Shown: positions 35,202-43,840 of the stretch, piece after piece
Layout of the letters: each line of letters begins with the position of its first letter
How positions within the stretch are numbered: the stretch's first letter is position 1
NCBI GenBank assembly: GCA_006844605.1
Contig: SPJN01000014.1
Location: 1-64,000 of the forward strand
Direction: 5' to 3'
Source of the DNA: Hyphomicrobiales bacterium
Lineage (GTDB): Bacteria > Pseudomonadota > Alphaproteobacteria > SPJN01
Length of the DNA: 64,000 nucleotides
Program-made: the position numbers and the translations under genes
The notes under the pieces: generated by a model
Database searches by the model: none
Seen by the model: only the letters and a program-made list of their open reading frames with translations
What the model was told of the DNA's origin: nothing

Positions 35202-36353
35202 CTAGCTGCTTTGCTCAGGACGTGGCCGCGTACCCAAATCATATAGACGTGTCACATGCCCCATTTTACGTCCGGGCCGTGTTTCACGCTTCCCGTAAAT
35301 ATGCAGATGCGCACGGGGGTCGTCCAGCAGGGCTGGCCATTGATCCATTTCGTCGCCCACCAGATTGTCCATGATGGCATCGGCACGCATGGCCGCATCG
35401 CCCAAGGGCAGTCCCGCGACAGCGCGCATGTGTTGTTCGAACTGGGAACAATAAGTCCCCTCAATCGTCCAATGCCCTGAATTGTGAACCCGTGGTGCAA
35501 TTTCGTTGACCAACAGGCGGCCAGCAGCGGTCTGCCCCTCACTTGCGGGCAGCAAAAAGAATTCAACTGCCAACACGCCAACATAACCCAGCGCGTTGGC
35601 GATACGCGCGGCAATTGCCTGTGCTTCTGCGGCAATGGTATGATCGACCAAGGCCGGGGCCAAGGTTTGTGACAGGATGTGATTACGATGAATGTTTTCA
35701 ACCACATCAAACGGGCGCACAGTACCATCCAGACTGCGGGCCAGAACAACTGACAATTCACGTTCAAACGGGATGAAGCCTTCCAGTATGGCAGACTGAT
35801 GCGCGATTTGGTCAAGTGCCTCTGCCGGGTTGCTGTCGGCTGTTAGCTTGACCTGCCCTTTGCCGTCATACCCCATGCGCCGCGTCTTCAGCACAGCGGG
35901 TGTGCCGATGGCATCAAGTGCCGTGACTAAATCATCCACCGAATCGACAGCCATATAGGGGGCGGTTTGTGCGCCAGCCTGTTTGGTGATGAAGTCCTTT
36001 TCGGTCAGGCGGTCCTGTGCCACAGCCAATGCCTGCGGGCCGGGACGAACCGGGACATGGGCAGCCAGTACCTCTGCGGTGCGGGCGGGCACATTTTCAA
36101 ATTCAAACGTGACCAGATCAACTTTTGCCGCGAAGGCGACCAGCGCGGCTTCATCTTCAAACGGCGCAACTGTCATGTCATAGCTGACGGGCAGGGCAGG
36201 CACGTAGTCGGCGGTGTCATAAATATGGGTGTGCAGCCCCAGCGGCGCCCCGGCAAGTGATAACATGCGGGCAAGCTGGCCACCGCCAAGAATGCCGATG
36301 ATGGTGCCAGGCCCTACGGCACGGTGGTCTTTGGATAAAAGATCGTCAGTCAT
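35202..36353 (-). CDS. purK: 5-(carboxyamino)imidazole ribonucleotide synthase
   Basis: This 383-residue ATP-grasp enzyme is recognisable from IGILGGGQLARMLSLAGAPLG, VDLVTFEFENVPA, LKTRRMGYDGKGQ and VNEIAPRVHNSGHWTIEG. It carboxylates aminoimidazole ribonucleotide with ATP and bicarbonate in purine synthesis. It follows purE with a 14-base gap, the standard purEK order. Confidence 0.97.
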   Translation of the reverse strand: MTDDLLSKDHRAVGPGTIIGILGGGQLARMLSLAGAPLGLHTHIYDTADYVPALPVSYDMTVAPFEDEAALVAFAAKVDLVTFEFENVPARTAEVLAAHVPVRPGPQALAVAQDRLTEKDFITKQAGAQTAPYMAVDSVDDLVTALDAIGTPAVLKTRRMGYDGKGQVKLTADSNPAEALDQIAHQSAILEGFIPFERELSVVLARSLDGTVRPFDVVENIHRNHILSQTLAPALVDHTIAAEAQAIAARIANALGYVGVLAVEFFLLPASEGQTAAGRLLVNEIAPRVHNSGHWTIEGTYCSQFEQHMRAVAGLPLGDAAMRADAIMDNLVGDEMDQWPALLDDPRAHLHIYGKRETRPGRKMGHVTRLYDLGTRPRPEQSS

Positions 36354-36367
36354 ATGTTCTGTTCAAA

Positions 36368-36871
36368 TCAGGCAGGGTCGTCAACGGGGACGTCTGCAAC
36401 GCTGGCTGCTTGTGCAGCACGATAATCATCAAGACGATCAGCCAGATCAGTATCAGTTGTTGCCAGAATAGCGGCAGCCAATAGGCCGGCGTTTTTCGCG
36501 CCGGCGTCACCGATTGCCAAGGTGCCAACGGGGATGCCGCCGGGCATCTGGGCGATGGATAATAGGCTGTCCTGACCCGACAGGGCGCGCGACTTCACAG
36601 GTACGCCCAAAACCGGCAGGGGGGTGATTGCGGCGGTCATGCCCGGTAGATGGGCAGCGCCACCGGCCCCGGCAATGATGACATGAAGGCCACGGCCCTT
36701 TGCGGCCTTGGCATACTCAACCATGCGGTCTGGGGTGCGGTGCGCGGATACAATGCGCGTTTCATAGGGCACATTCAATGCATCCAAGGCGTCAGCGGCA
36801 TGTTTCATGGTCGGCCAGTCAGACTGGCTGCCCATAATAATACCAACAAGGGGGGCGTGCTCTGCCATCAA
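36368..36871 (-). CDS. purE: 5-(carboxyamino)imidazole ribonucleotide mutase
   Basis: This 167-residue protein carries the PurE class I signature [35 protein letters not shown] and [16 protein letters not shown]. It moves the carboxyl group from N5-CAIR to give CAIR, directly after PurK in the purine pathway. It is the first gene of a purE-purK operon, and the acidic C-terminal tail [12 protein letters not shown] is short. Confidence 0.97.
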   Translation of the reverse strand: MMAEHAPLVGIIMGSQSDWPTMKHAADALDALNVPYETRIVSAHRTPDRMVEYAKAAKGRGLHVIIAGAGGAAHLPGMTAAITPLPVLGVPVKSRALSGQDSLLSIAQMPGGIPVGTLAIGDAGAKNAGLLAAAILATTDTDLADRLDDYRAAQAASVADVPVDDPA

Positions 36872-37002
36872 TTTGCCCTTTCATCGCTGTTGAGCGTGGG
36901 TCCGGCGGGAAAGCGCCGGATTATAGCGTGCCCCCTAATCCCGGCAAGCGCGAAATTTGCGGCTTTTTGCCAAACGGGAACATGCGGAATGTTTTAGGAA
37001 AA

Positions 37003-37215
37003 TCAGGCGATTATATCAGGAATCAACTGATCATTAATCGAAGAAATGCGGTCCTTCAGCACCAGTTTTTTCTTTTTCAGCCGCTGAACCTGTAATTGAT
37101 TATAGATAGCCGATTGGGCGAGGGCGTCGATTGCCGAATCCAGGGCGCGGTGATCCTCTTCAAGGCGTGCCAATTCTTCCCGCAATGATGCTTCTTCGTC
37201 CAGAATATCGCTCAC
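37003..37215 (-). CDS. YdcH-family (DUF465) small coiled-coil protein
   Basis: This 70-residue helical protein is charged throughout, with EEASLREELARLEEDHRALDSAI and the DUF465 end LKKKKLVLKDRISSINDQL. The ORF track starts at an ATG 12 codons upstream. The GTG at 37215 is preferred because AAGGTGGG sits at ideal distance and the length then equals the family norm of about 70 residues. The function of DUF465 is unknown. A second DUF465 gene lies divergently 209 bases away. Confidence 0.85.
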   Translation of the reverse strand: MSDILDEEASLREELARLEEDHRALDSAIDALAQSAIYNQLQVQRLKKKKLVLKDRISSINDQLIPDIIA

Positions 37216-37424
37216 AAACCCACCTTTTCGGCCAAACCGCTTAAGCCCCATTTATGCAGGCCAGCCTAGCACAGCCGCGCTATTTGGCAAGATTCTTGCG
37301 CTGCAGCATAGCTTTTACATGACACATTCCAAAAGCCGTGTTTCAATATCGTTTCGGGATAATGTTCTGCTCCCGTTGGTCCAAATTGCAGAGCGTGTAA
37401 ACAACAAGAAGGAGGAGGGCACAT

Positions 37425-37586
37425 ATGTCCATCAATGCGCATCTTGAAGAATTAAATCGTAGGCATGAAGCATTAGAGGCTCGCTTGCACGACGCGCAAC
37501 TCCACCCCGCAACATCAGATGCTGAAATTCAACAGATCAAGCATGAGAAGCTGAAGCTTAAGGACGAGATGGCAAAACTGTCATAA
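37425..37586 (+). CDS. Second YdcH-family (DUF465) small protein, below the ORF-track size limit
   Basis: This 53-residue protein, MSINAHLEELNRRHEALEAR to KLKLKDEMAKLS, has the DUF465 hairpin of two charged helices ending in the (H/K)EKLKLKDEM motif. A very strong ribosome-binding site, AAGGAGGAGG, lies just before the ATG, and a classic terminator follows the stop by about 27 bases. It was absent from the supplied ORF track because of its size. It is divergent from the other DUF465 gene. Confidence 0.88.
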   Translation: MSINAHLEELNRRHEALEARLHDAQLHPATSDAEIQQIKHEKLKLKDEMAKLS

Positions 37587-37612
37587 CTGACACACAGCCC
37601 CGTTCTAAACGC

Positions 37613-37646
37613 AAAAAGCCGGAGCAGGACGCTCCGGCTTTCTTTA
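37613..37646 (+). terminator. Rho-independent terminator after the second DUF465 gene
   Basis: AAAGCCGGAGC and GCTCCGGCTTT form an 11-pair stem with a four-base loop, followed by CTTTAT on the plus strand. The A-rich left flank means it could also serve the convergent acyl-CoA ligase gene. Confidence 0.85.
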
Positions 37647-37667
37647 TGTGGGGATGACGCTAGTGCC

Positions 37668-39299
37668 CTACATCAAATCGCGCAGCTTGAATTTCTGGAT
37701 TTTCCCGGTGGATGTCTTGGGAAGCTCTGTAAAGATCACATGACGCGGGCATTTGAAGTGGGCCAGATTATCACGGCAGAACTGGATAATATCCTCTGCA
37801 GTGGTATCGGCGTGCCCCTCCTTCAGCCCGATAAAGGCGCAGGGGGTTTCACCCCATTTTTCGTCAGGCTTGGCGACGACAGCGGCCTCAAGAACGGCGG
37901 GATGTTTGTACAAGGTCGCCTCAACCTCAATAGAGCTGATGTTTTCGCCCCCTGAAATGATGATATCCTTGGACCGGTCTTTCAGTTGGATATAGCCGTC
38001 CTCATACCACACACCCAGATCACCTGAATGGAACCAGCCGCCTTCAAACGCTTCGTTTGTGGCTTTGGGGTTTTTCAGATAGCCCTTCATCACGACATTG
38101 CCTTGGAACATGACCTCGCCAATGGTTTCGCCATCCTGGGGCACAAGTTCCATCGTTTCGGGATCACGGACGGACAGTGCCTCAAGCGCGGGATAGCGCA
38201 CGCCTTGGCGCGCTTTCATGCGAGAGCGTTCTTCGTCAGGTAGTTCGTCCCATTCTTCATGCCATGCGTTAACGGTTGAGGGACCATAGGTTTCGGTCAG
38301 CCCGTATAGATGAGTGACGGCAAAGTTGCGCTCCTCCAGCGCCGCGATGATCGGTGGCGGGGGTGGTGCGGCAGCTGTCAGGAATTCAATTTTGCGTGCA
38401 GGCTGGCGGAATTCGTCGTCCGTTGCGTTGACCAAAAAGCCCATCACGATGGGGGCACCACACATATGGGTCACGTCATGATCGGCAATCGCCTTATAGA
38501 TTTCGCCCGCTTCAACCCGGCGCAGGCAAACATGGGTGCCGGCAAGGACCGAGATCGTCCACGTAAAGCACCAGCCATTGCAGTGGAACATGGGCAATGT
38601 CCACAAATAGACAGGATGGCGCGGCATTTGCCCGACCATGGCATTGCTTTGCGACAGCAGGTAGGCACCGCGATGGTGATAGACAACGCCCTTGGGGTTT
38701 CCTGTTGTGCCGGAGGTGTAGTTCAGGGCAATGGCGTCCCATTCATTGTCGGGCAGGGACCATTCAAAATTTTCATCGCCCGGTGCGATGAAGTCTTCAT
38801 ATTCAATTTCGCCAATCAGATCGCCGTCGCCGTCATATTCCGGGTCATTGATATCAATAACCAGCGGTTTGACTGTGGCGTGTTCCAGCGCCTCCTTTGC
38901 GACAGCTGATAGTTCCCGATCAACGATCAACACCTTGGCCTCGCCATGATCAAGGATGAAGCCGACCGCCGGGCCATCAAGACGTGTGTTGATGGCGTTG
39001 ATGACCGCGCCGATCATCGGCACACCGTAATGGGCCTCGAGCATGGCGGGTATATTGGGGGCAAAAACAGCGACCGTATCGCCCTTTTTGATGCCGTGTT
39101 TGGCAAGCGCGCTGGCAAGCTTTCGACTGCGGGCGTAAAATTCACGATAGGTGCGTTTTAGCGGGCCATGCACAACGGCGATTGTGTCGGGATAGGTGCT
39201 GGCAGACCATTCAAGAAAACTTAGCGGTGACAGCGCTTGATAGTTCGCGGGATTTTTGTCGAGGTCAGTATCGTAAGGATGGCCGGTCACGGGTCGCAT
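37668..39299 (-). CDS. Acyl-CoA synthetase (AMP-forming), possibly DmdB-like
   Basis: This 543-residue adenylate-forming ligase has the P-loop YTSGTTGNPKGVVYHHRG, PMFHCNGWCFTWT, HLYGLTETYGP, GWFHSGDLGVWYEDGYIQLKDR and the C-terminal catalytic lysine in PKTSTGKIQKFKLRDLM. It activates a carboxylic acid with ATP and CoA. Length and the HHRGAYL/FHCNGW pattern fit the group that includes medium-chain acyl-CoA synthetases and the methylmercaptopropionate-CoA ligase DmdB of marine bacteria. The two cannot be separated by eye. It follows a TauE/SafE exporter and trcR on the same strand. Confidence 0.93.
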   Translation of the reverse strand: MRPVTGHPYDTDLDKNPANYQALSPLSFLEWSASTYPDTIAVVHGPLKRTYREFYARSRKLASALAKHGIKKGDTVAVFAPNIPAMLEAHYGVPMIGAVINAINTRLDGPAVGFILDHGEAKVLIVDRELSAVAKEALEHATVKPLVIDINDPEYDGDGDLIGEIEYEDFIAPGDENFEWSLPDNEWDAIALNYTSGTTGNPKGVVYHHRGAYLLSQSNAMVGQMPRHPVYLWTLPMFHCNGWCFTWTISVLAGTHVCLRRVEAGEIYKAIADHDVTHMCGAPIVMGFLVNATDDEFRQPARKIEFLTAAAPPPPPIIAALEERNFAVTHLYGLTETYGPSTVNAWHEEWDELPDEERSRMKARQGVRYPALEALSVRDPETMELVPQDGETIGEVMFQGNVVMKGYLKNPKATNEAFEGGWFHSGDLGVWYEDGYIQLKDRSKDIIISGGENISSIEVEATLYKHPAVLEAAVVAKPDEKWGETPCAFIGLKEGHADTTAEDIIQFCRDNLAHFKCPRHVIFTELPKTSTGKIQKFKLRDLM

Positions 39300-39361
39300 C
39301 TCCCAATCAGATGTTGCGGTGAGTTACTTGTTTGGCGCGCAAGATAGCCCCCTTTGCACGC

Positions 39362-40144
39362 TTAGAAAAGCCCTTCAACCCCCGACCAAAGTAGGCGTAG
39401 CCCAGCGGCGAACAGCAGAATATAGGCAATCCGGTAAAACGGCCTCTCAGGAACCAGTTTATGAAGCTTGATGCCAAGCCACATGCCCAAGGGGGCAAGC
39501 GGCAGCAAAACGCCCGCGGTCGCCAGTCTGCTAAGATCAAGGATTTCCGCGGCCCAAAAGGGGCCGAGCTTGATCAGGTTGAGCGCGGCGAAGAACCAAA
39601 CGCTTGTCCCGACATAAAGCGTTTTGTCGAGCTTTAGGCCAAGCGCATAAACCTGATAGGGCGGGCCACCCGCATGGGCGACAAAGCTGGTGAACCCGGC
39701 GATAGCGCCCCAAAATGTCCCCATCCGCTTGCCCGGGCTGGTGCGTGCGGGGGAGTCGGCGCGATTGATCCAGTAGTTCAGCGCAAAAATAACAGCGATC
39801 AGCCCGACCATGATCCGCACGTGATTATCAGAGACTTGATCCGCCAATGCCCATGCCAGTCCCACGCCGATCACTGCGCCGGGCAATAGGGTCAGAACCG
39901 CTGCGCGATGCCATGTGTGGCGATAGGCATATAGCCCAACCCAATCCATCACAATCAGAATGGGCAGCATGACCGCTGCTGCTTCAAGGGGGGAGGTGGC
40001 AAGCGCCATAATCGGCACACCCAGCGCGCCCAACCCGCCAGCAAAGCCGCCCTTTGAAATGCCGGTCAACAAAATGGCGGGAATGGCGGCCAAATAGAAA
40101 ACAGGATCGATGATCACCCCCAGGCCTGCAAAAAATGCTTCCAT
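39362..40144 (-). CDS. TauE/SafE-family anion exporter
   Basis: This 260-residue membrane protein has about eight helices and the duplicated family motif: GISKGGFAGGLGALGVPIMALATSP in the first half and GFTSFVAHAGGPPYQVYALGLKL in the second. TauE/SafE proteins export sulfite, sulfoacetate or related organosulfonates, or act in uptake of anions. It lies between trcR and an acyl-CoA synthetase on the same strand (gaps of 52 and 62 bases). If the ligase acts on methylmercaptopropionate, sulfur export would make sense, but that link is speculative. Confidence 0.92.
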   Translation of the reverse strand: MEAFFAGLGVIIDPVFYLAAIPAILLTGISKGGFAGGLGALGVPIMALATSPLEAAAVMLPILIVMDWVGLYAYRHTWHRAAVLTLLPGAVIGVGLAWALADQVSDNHVRIMVGLIAVIFALNYWINRADSPARTSPGKRMGTFWGAIAGFTSFVAHAGGPPYQVYALGLKLDKTLYVGTSVWFFAALNLIKLGPFWAAEILDLSRLATAGVLLPLAPLGMWLGIKLHKLVPERPFYRIAYILLFAAGLRLLWSGVEGLF

Positions 40145-40196
40145 GAAGGGACCGCCGATTCTGTTTGTTTATCTTTTCAGCAGGTGATGAGTGGAT

Positions 40197-40916
40197 TTAC
40201 AGCCCGGTAGGCTCGTCATCATCTGCTTGCGGCGTTGGGCTTGCGCCAAACACGCTTTCAATTGTTTCGCCACCAGTGGGGGCAGACGGTGTCGCGGGCG
40301 CATCAAGCGGTGCGGCGGTTGTTTCTTCTTCGACCTCCAGCGGCTCCAAACCCTGCGCGCGGCGTTCGCGGGCCAGCTTGGCGGCGGCGCGTTCCTTGCG
40401 GCGGGCAGCTTTTTGCACTGCTTCGTCAAGGTCGGCCTGGCTGCAAAGCCCCAACTGCACCGGGTCAACAGGTTTCAGATTGTTGATGTTCCAGTGACTG
40501 CGGTCGCGAATGGATTGGATCGTCGGCTTGGTTGTGCCAACCAAACGGCCAACCTGTGCGTCCGCCAATTCGGCGTGATGGCGCAGCAGCCACAAAATGG
40601 CGTCCGGGCGGTCCTGCCGTTTTGATACGGGGGTATAACGCGGGCCTTTGCGCTTGATAGGCGGGGCAACGACTTTCGGCTCCAGCTTCACAAGCCGGGC
40701 GCTTTCATCTGTTTGGCAGCGTTCAATTTCTTCACGCTCAAGCTGGCCTGCCGCAACAGGGTCCAGACCGCGAATGCCAACGCCAACTTCACCATCGGCA
40801 ATGCCTTTGATTTCAAGCGCGTGTAGGCCGCAAAAATCGGCAATCTGATCAAATGTCAGACTTGTATTATCGACCAGCCATACGGCGGTTGCCTTAGGCA
40901 TCAATGGCTTGCTCAT
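40197..40916 (-). CDS. trcR: Cell cycle transcriptional regulator TrcR (DUF1013)
   Basis: This 239-residue protein matches the alphaproteobacterial DUF1013/TrcR family from KATAVWLVDNTSLTFDQIADFCGLHALEIKGIADGEVG through RQDRPDAILWLLRHHAELADAQVGRLVGTTKPTIQSIRDRSHWN. It has two helix-turn-helix-like parts and a charged variable tail rich in Ala/Arg/Glu/Pro. TrcR is a transcription factor acting in the cell-cycle program of this class. Its presence is strong evidence for an alphaproteobacterial host. Confidence 0.93.
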   Translation of the reverse strand: MSKPLMPKATAVWLVDNTSLTFDQIADFCGLHALEIKGIADGEVGVGIRGLDPVAAGQLEREEIERCQTDESARLVKLEPKVVAPPIKRKGPRYTPVSKRQDRPDAILWLLRHHAELADAQVGRLVGTTKPTIQSIRDRSHWNINNLKPVDPVQLGLCSQADLDEAVQKAARRKERAAAKLARERRAQGLEPLEVEEETTAAPLDAPATPSAPTGGETIESVFGASPTPQADDDEPTGL

Positions 40917-41069
40917 AACAGCTCCTATTCAACATCCTGTTGACCGGATTGGGTAAAGGGGTAGCGGCTGGCGACCCGGGTTTTGAAGGTCGCGCCGGTC
41001 AGGTTTACCGGTCTTTAGGGAATTCCCAGCCCTTATAGCGAAATTTTCCCGGTTTGCCTAGCCATCTAT

Positions 41070-42068
41070 CTAATGTGTGACGGTAAGGACAATTTTGCCG
41101 ATATGGGCCGAAGATTCCATTAGTTCATGGGCCTTTGCAGCATCCTCAAGCGGGAATGTCTTGAAGACCTGCGGTTTGATTTGGCCATCTGCCACCAGCG
41201 GCATGACATGGGCCGTTAATTGATCGGCAATGGCTTTTTTATCGGCAAGATCCCGTGCCCGCAGGGTGGAGCCTGTGATGGTCAGCCGTTTGAGCATAAC
41301 AAGCATGAAATTCACTTCGGCGGTGGAGCCTTGCAAGAACGCGATAGAGACGAAGCGCCCCTCAACTGCCATGCATCCGATGGAACGGGGAATGTAATCA
41401 CCCCCGACCATATCAAGCACGACGTCAACGCCCTTGCCGCCTGTTTCGGCCTTGATCGCCTCGACGAAATCGTCTGTTTTGTAATTCACAGCCTTGGCTG
41501 CGCCCAGTTTTTCACAGGCGGTGCATTTTTCGTCCGACCCGGCGGTCGTATAAACCGTGTGCCCCAAGGCGGTGGCCATCTGGATTGCGGTTGTGCCGAT
41601 GCCGCTGGCGCCGCCATGCACCAACAGGCTTTCCCCTTCGGCAAGGCGGGCGCGGTCGAAAATATTGCTCCACACCGTGAAGAAAGTTTCAGGCAGGGCC
41701 GCCGCTTCTTCCATTGTCAGGCTACCGGGCACCATCAGGCAGGTTTCAACCGCCGCGCAGACATAGGCGGCATAACCGCCCCCTGCCACCAGCGCACATA
41801 TTTTGTCGCCAATGGTGAAGTGGCTGACGCCATCGCCCAGCGCCACAATGGTCCCTGCAACTTCAAGTCCCGGATGGGTTGGCGCACCCGGCGGTGCCGG
41901 GTACAGCCCCATGCGTTGAAACACGTCGGGCCGGTTGATGCCTGCGGCCTCAACCTTGATCAGCACTTCGCCCGCCTTGGGGGTTGGCACAGCCATTGTC
42001 ACGGGAACAAGGGCGTCTGGCCCGCCCGGTTCGGTGATGTCGATCGCGGTCATTGTGGTCGGTAACAT
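41070..42068 (-). CDS. NAD(P)H-quinone oxidoreductase, PIG3/zinc-free MDR family
   Basis: This protein of about 332 residues belongs to the medium-chain dehydrogenase group without the zinc ligands. It has GINRPDVFQRMGLYPAPPGAP, LPETFFTVWSNIFDRA, LLVHGGASGIGTTAIQMATALGH for NADPH, and LDMVGGDYIPRSIGCMAVEGR. The pattern is that of the TP53I3/PIG3 quinone oxidoreductases, which reduce quinones with NADPH by one-electron chemistry. The ORF-track extension to 42308 overlaps the divergent DUF1192 gene and is rejected. ATG 42068 is favoured because AGGA lies nine bases away; 42077 and 42053 are alternatives. Confidence 0.9.
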   Translation of the reverse strand: MLPTTMTAIDITEPGGPDALVPVTMAVPTPKAGEVLIKVEAAGINRPDVFQRMGLYPAPPGAPTHPGLEVAGTIVALGDGVSHFTIGDKICALVAGGGYAAYVCAAVETCLMVPGSLTMEEAAALPETFFTVWSNIFDRARLAEGESLLVHGGASGIGTTAIQMATALGHTVYTTAGSDEKCTACEKLGAAKAVNYKTDDFVEAIKAETGGKGVDVVLDMVGGDYIPRSIGCMAVEGRFVSIAFLQGSTAEVNFMLVMLKRLTITGSTLRARDLADKKAIADQLTAHVMPLVADGQIKPQVFKTFPLEDAAKAHELMESSAHIGKIVLTVTH

Positions 42069-42147
42069 GATGCTCATTCCTGTTTGCAATTCTTTGTTGT
42101 TCGATAGCATAGTGAATCGCATAGGACAAAAGGGGAGGGATATGCCG

Positions 42148-42339
42148 ATGCGTGAGGATGATCCGGAGCGGGCGAAAAAAGCTGCCGCCATTATTGTGGG
42201 CGCGGACCTGTCAGCGATTTCGGTTGATGAGTTGGCGGAGCGTATTGGATTTCTGGAAAATGAAATCACCCGCATCAAGCAAGAGATTAAGGCGAAAAAG
42301 AGCGCCAAGTCAGCTGCCGATGCCGTGTTTGGAAATTAG
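42148..42339 (+). CDS. DUF1192 small protein
   Basis: This 63-residue protein, MREDDPERAKKAAAIIVGAD to a C-terminal helix ERIGFLENEITRIKQEIKAKKSA, matches DUF1192, an alphaproteobacterial family of unknown function. GGGGAGGG at 42132-42139 fits the ATG at 42148 (eight bases) better than the one at 42142 (two bases). Its stop is two bases before the MFS transporter start. It is divergent from the quinone oxidoreductase, a neighbour pairing common in this class. Confidence 0.88.
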   Translation: MREDDPERAKKAAAIIVGADLSAISVDELAERIGFLENEITRIKQEIKAKKSAKSAADAVFGN

Positions 42340-42341
42340 AG

Positions 42342-43598
42342 ATGAGTGATGCAACCTCAACAGAGGACGAAAAGCCGGGGCTGACGCCGGGGATGTTGTT
42401 CGTTCTGGCGATCATATTCATTGATACGGTCAGCTTTGGCATCATCATCCCCGTTATGCCTGACCTGCTGACGGATTTGACGGGGCAGCCGGTTGAAAAG
42501 GCAGCGGTTGAGGGGGGCATTTTGATGATTGCCTTTGCCCTGACGCTTTTTCTTTGTGCGCCATTGATCGGCGGTCTGTCTGACAGGTTTGGCAGGCGTC
42601 CATTGATGTTGGCATCAATGGCGGCCTTTACCATTGATTACATCATCATGGGCCTTGCCCAGTCATACGAGATGCTGTTGATCGGGCGTGTGGTTGCCGG
42701 GGTGGCCGGAGGTGTCTATGCAACGGCAAATGCCTATATCGCTGACATCAGCACGCATGAAAACCGTGCGCGCAATTTCGGTATCATTGGTGCTGCATGG
42801 GGCATTGGCTTTGTCACTGGCCCCGCGATTGGCGGCCTGTTGGGTGAGTTGGGGCCGCGCGTGCCGTTTTTTGTTGCGGCTGGATTTTGCGCGTTGAATT
42901 TCGTCTATGGATATTTTGTGGTTCCGGAAAGTCTGGCCCCAGAAAATCGGCGCCCATTCGATATCAAGCGCGCCAACCCTTTGGGCAGCCTATTGGCGCT
43001 AAAGCGCTTTCCCATGTTGTTGGGGCTGTTCGGTGTGATGGCCTTGTTTCAGGTCGGGCATGATGTGAACCCGACGATCTGGACCTATTACACAAAGTAT
43101 AAGTTCGGTTGGGGGCCCGGTGAAATCGGCTGGTCGCTTGCCATTGTGGGCATCACAATTGCGGTTGTGCAAAGTATGCTGACCGGGCGGCTGGTGGCGC
43201 GGTTTGGTGAATACCGGACGGCGCAGATTGGCCTGACATTGGGCGCATGCGGGTTCTTGGCTGTTGCCTTCGCCCCCAGTAGTTTTTGGATGTATTGCGC
43301 GATCCCGCTTAGCGGTATGTTCGCGTTGGCCTCCCCAACCATTCGGGCGATCATGGCCAATCAGGTGGGCGAGGATCAGCAGGGCGAATTGTCTGGCGCG
43401 CTGTCATCCCTGTTTAGCTTGTCCATGCTTTTGACGCCGCTTGTCATGCCGGCCTTGTTTGAGTTCTTTACCAGTGCGGCAGCGCCTGTGCACTTTCCCG
43501 GGATCGGTCATTTCTCTGGCGCTATCTTATTCGTGCTGGCGTTGCTGGCCTTTATTGTGGCGGGCCGGGGCAAGAGTTTGAATGCCAGCGACGGCTGA
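42342..43598 (+). CDS. MFS transporter, TCR/Tet family
   Basis: This 418-residue protein has 12 helices, with the first-helix pattern FIDTVSFGIIIPVMPDLL, motif A GGLSDRFGRRPLML and motif C GAAWGIGFVTGPAIGGLLG. These place it in the DHA1 drug:proton antiporter group near TetA. Chromosomal members in marine alphaproteobacteria are usually uncharacterised exporters rather than true tetracycline determinants, and no TetR-type repressor is adjacent. It is translationally close to the DUF1192 gene (two bases). Confidence 0.92.
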   Translation: MSDATSTEDEKPGLTPGMLFVLAIIFIDTVSFGIIIPVMPDLLTDLTGQPVEKAAVEGGILMIAFALTLFLCAPLIGGLSDRFGRRPLMLASMAAFTIDYIIMGLAQSYEMLLIGRVVAGVAGGVYATANAYIADISTHENRARNFGIIGAAWGIGFVTGPAIGGLLGELGPRVPFFVAAGFCALNFVYGYFVVPESLAPENRRPFDIKRANPLGSLLALKRFPMLLGLFGVMALFQVGHDVNPTIWTYYTKYKFGWGPGEIGWSLAIVGITIAVVQSMLTGRLVARFGEYRTAQIGLTLGACGFLAVAFAPSSFWMYCAIPLSGMFALASPTIRAIMANQVGEDQQGELSGALSSLFSLSMLLTPLVMPALFEFFTSAAAPVHFPGIGHFSGAILFVLALLAFIVAGRGKSLNASDG

Positions 43599-43756
43599 TA
43601 TGGTTAACGCCCCAAATCTGTTTTAGTTATTTAGGGCGTGATGCATTTTTGGGCTTGCCGCGTCAAACTGCCGCCTCTATAGTGCGGCCATCCTGTAATT
43701 GGTTGATCAATCGAATTTGAATGAATCAGGCAAGTTTAACAGGATGGCTTCACGTC

Positions 43757-43818
43757 AAAGACCGCATTCGCGATCCTTAATCCTGGGGGGGAGGTTGGAT
43801 CAGAATGCGGTCTTTTTT
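43757..43818 (+). terminator. Long-loop terminator or 3' end of an unannotated small RNA
   Basis: AAAGACCGCATTC and GAATGCGGTCTTT form a perfect 13-pair stem, extended inside by CGATCC/GGATCAG. The loop contains GGGGGGGAGG. The stem is followed by six T on the plus strand. It lies 160 bases after the MFS stop, an unusual distance for that gene's terminator, so an independent transcript ending here is possible. Confidence 0.55.
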
Positions 43819-43840
43819 ATTGGCGGATTTCCAGGCTCGG

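Noticed and set aside
38310-38909. 199-codon plus-strand frame opposite the acyl-CoA ligase
   Set aside because: It is a mirror frame of conserved ligase motifs, with no ribosome-binding site.
42342-43598. Acquired tetracycline resistance gene
   Set aside because: Base composition matches its neighbours, it is coupled to a lineage-typical DUF1192 gene, and no TetR repressor or mobile element is adjacent.
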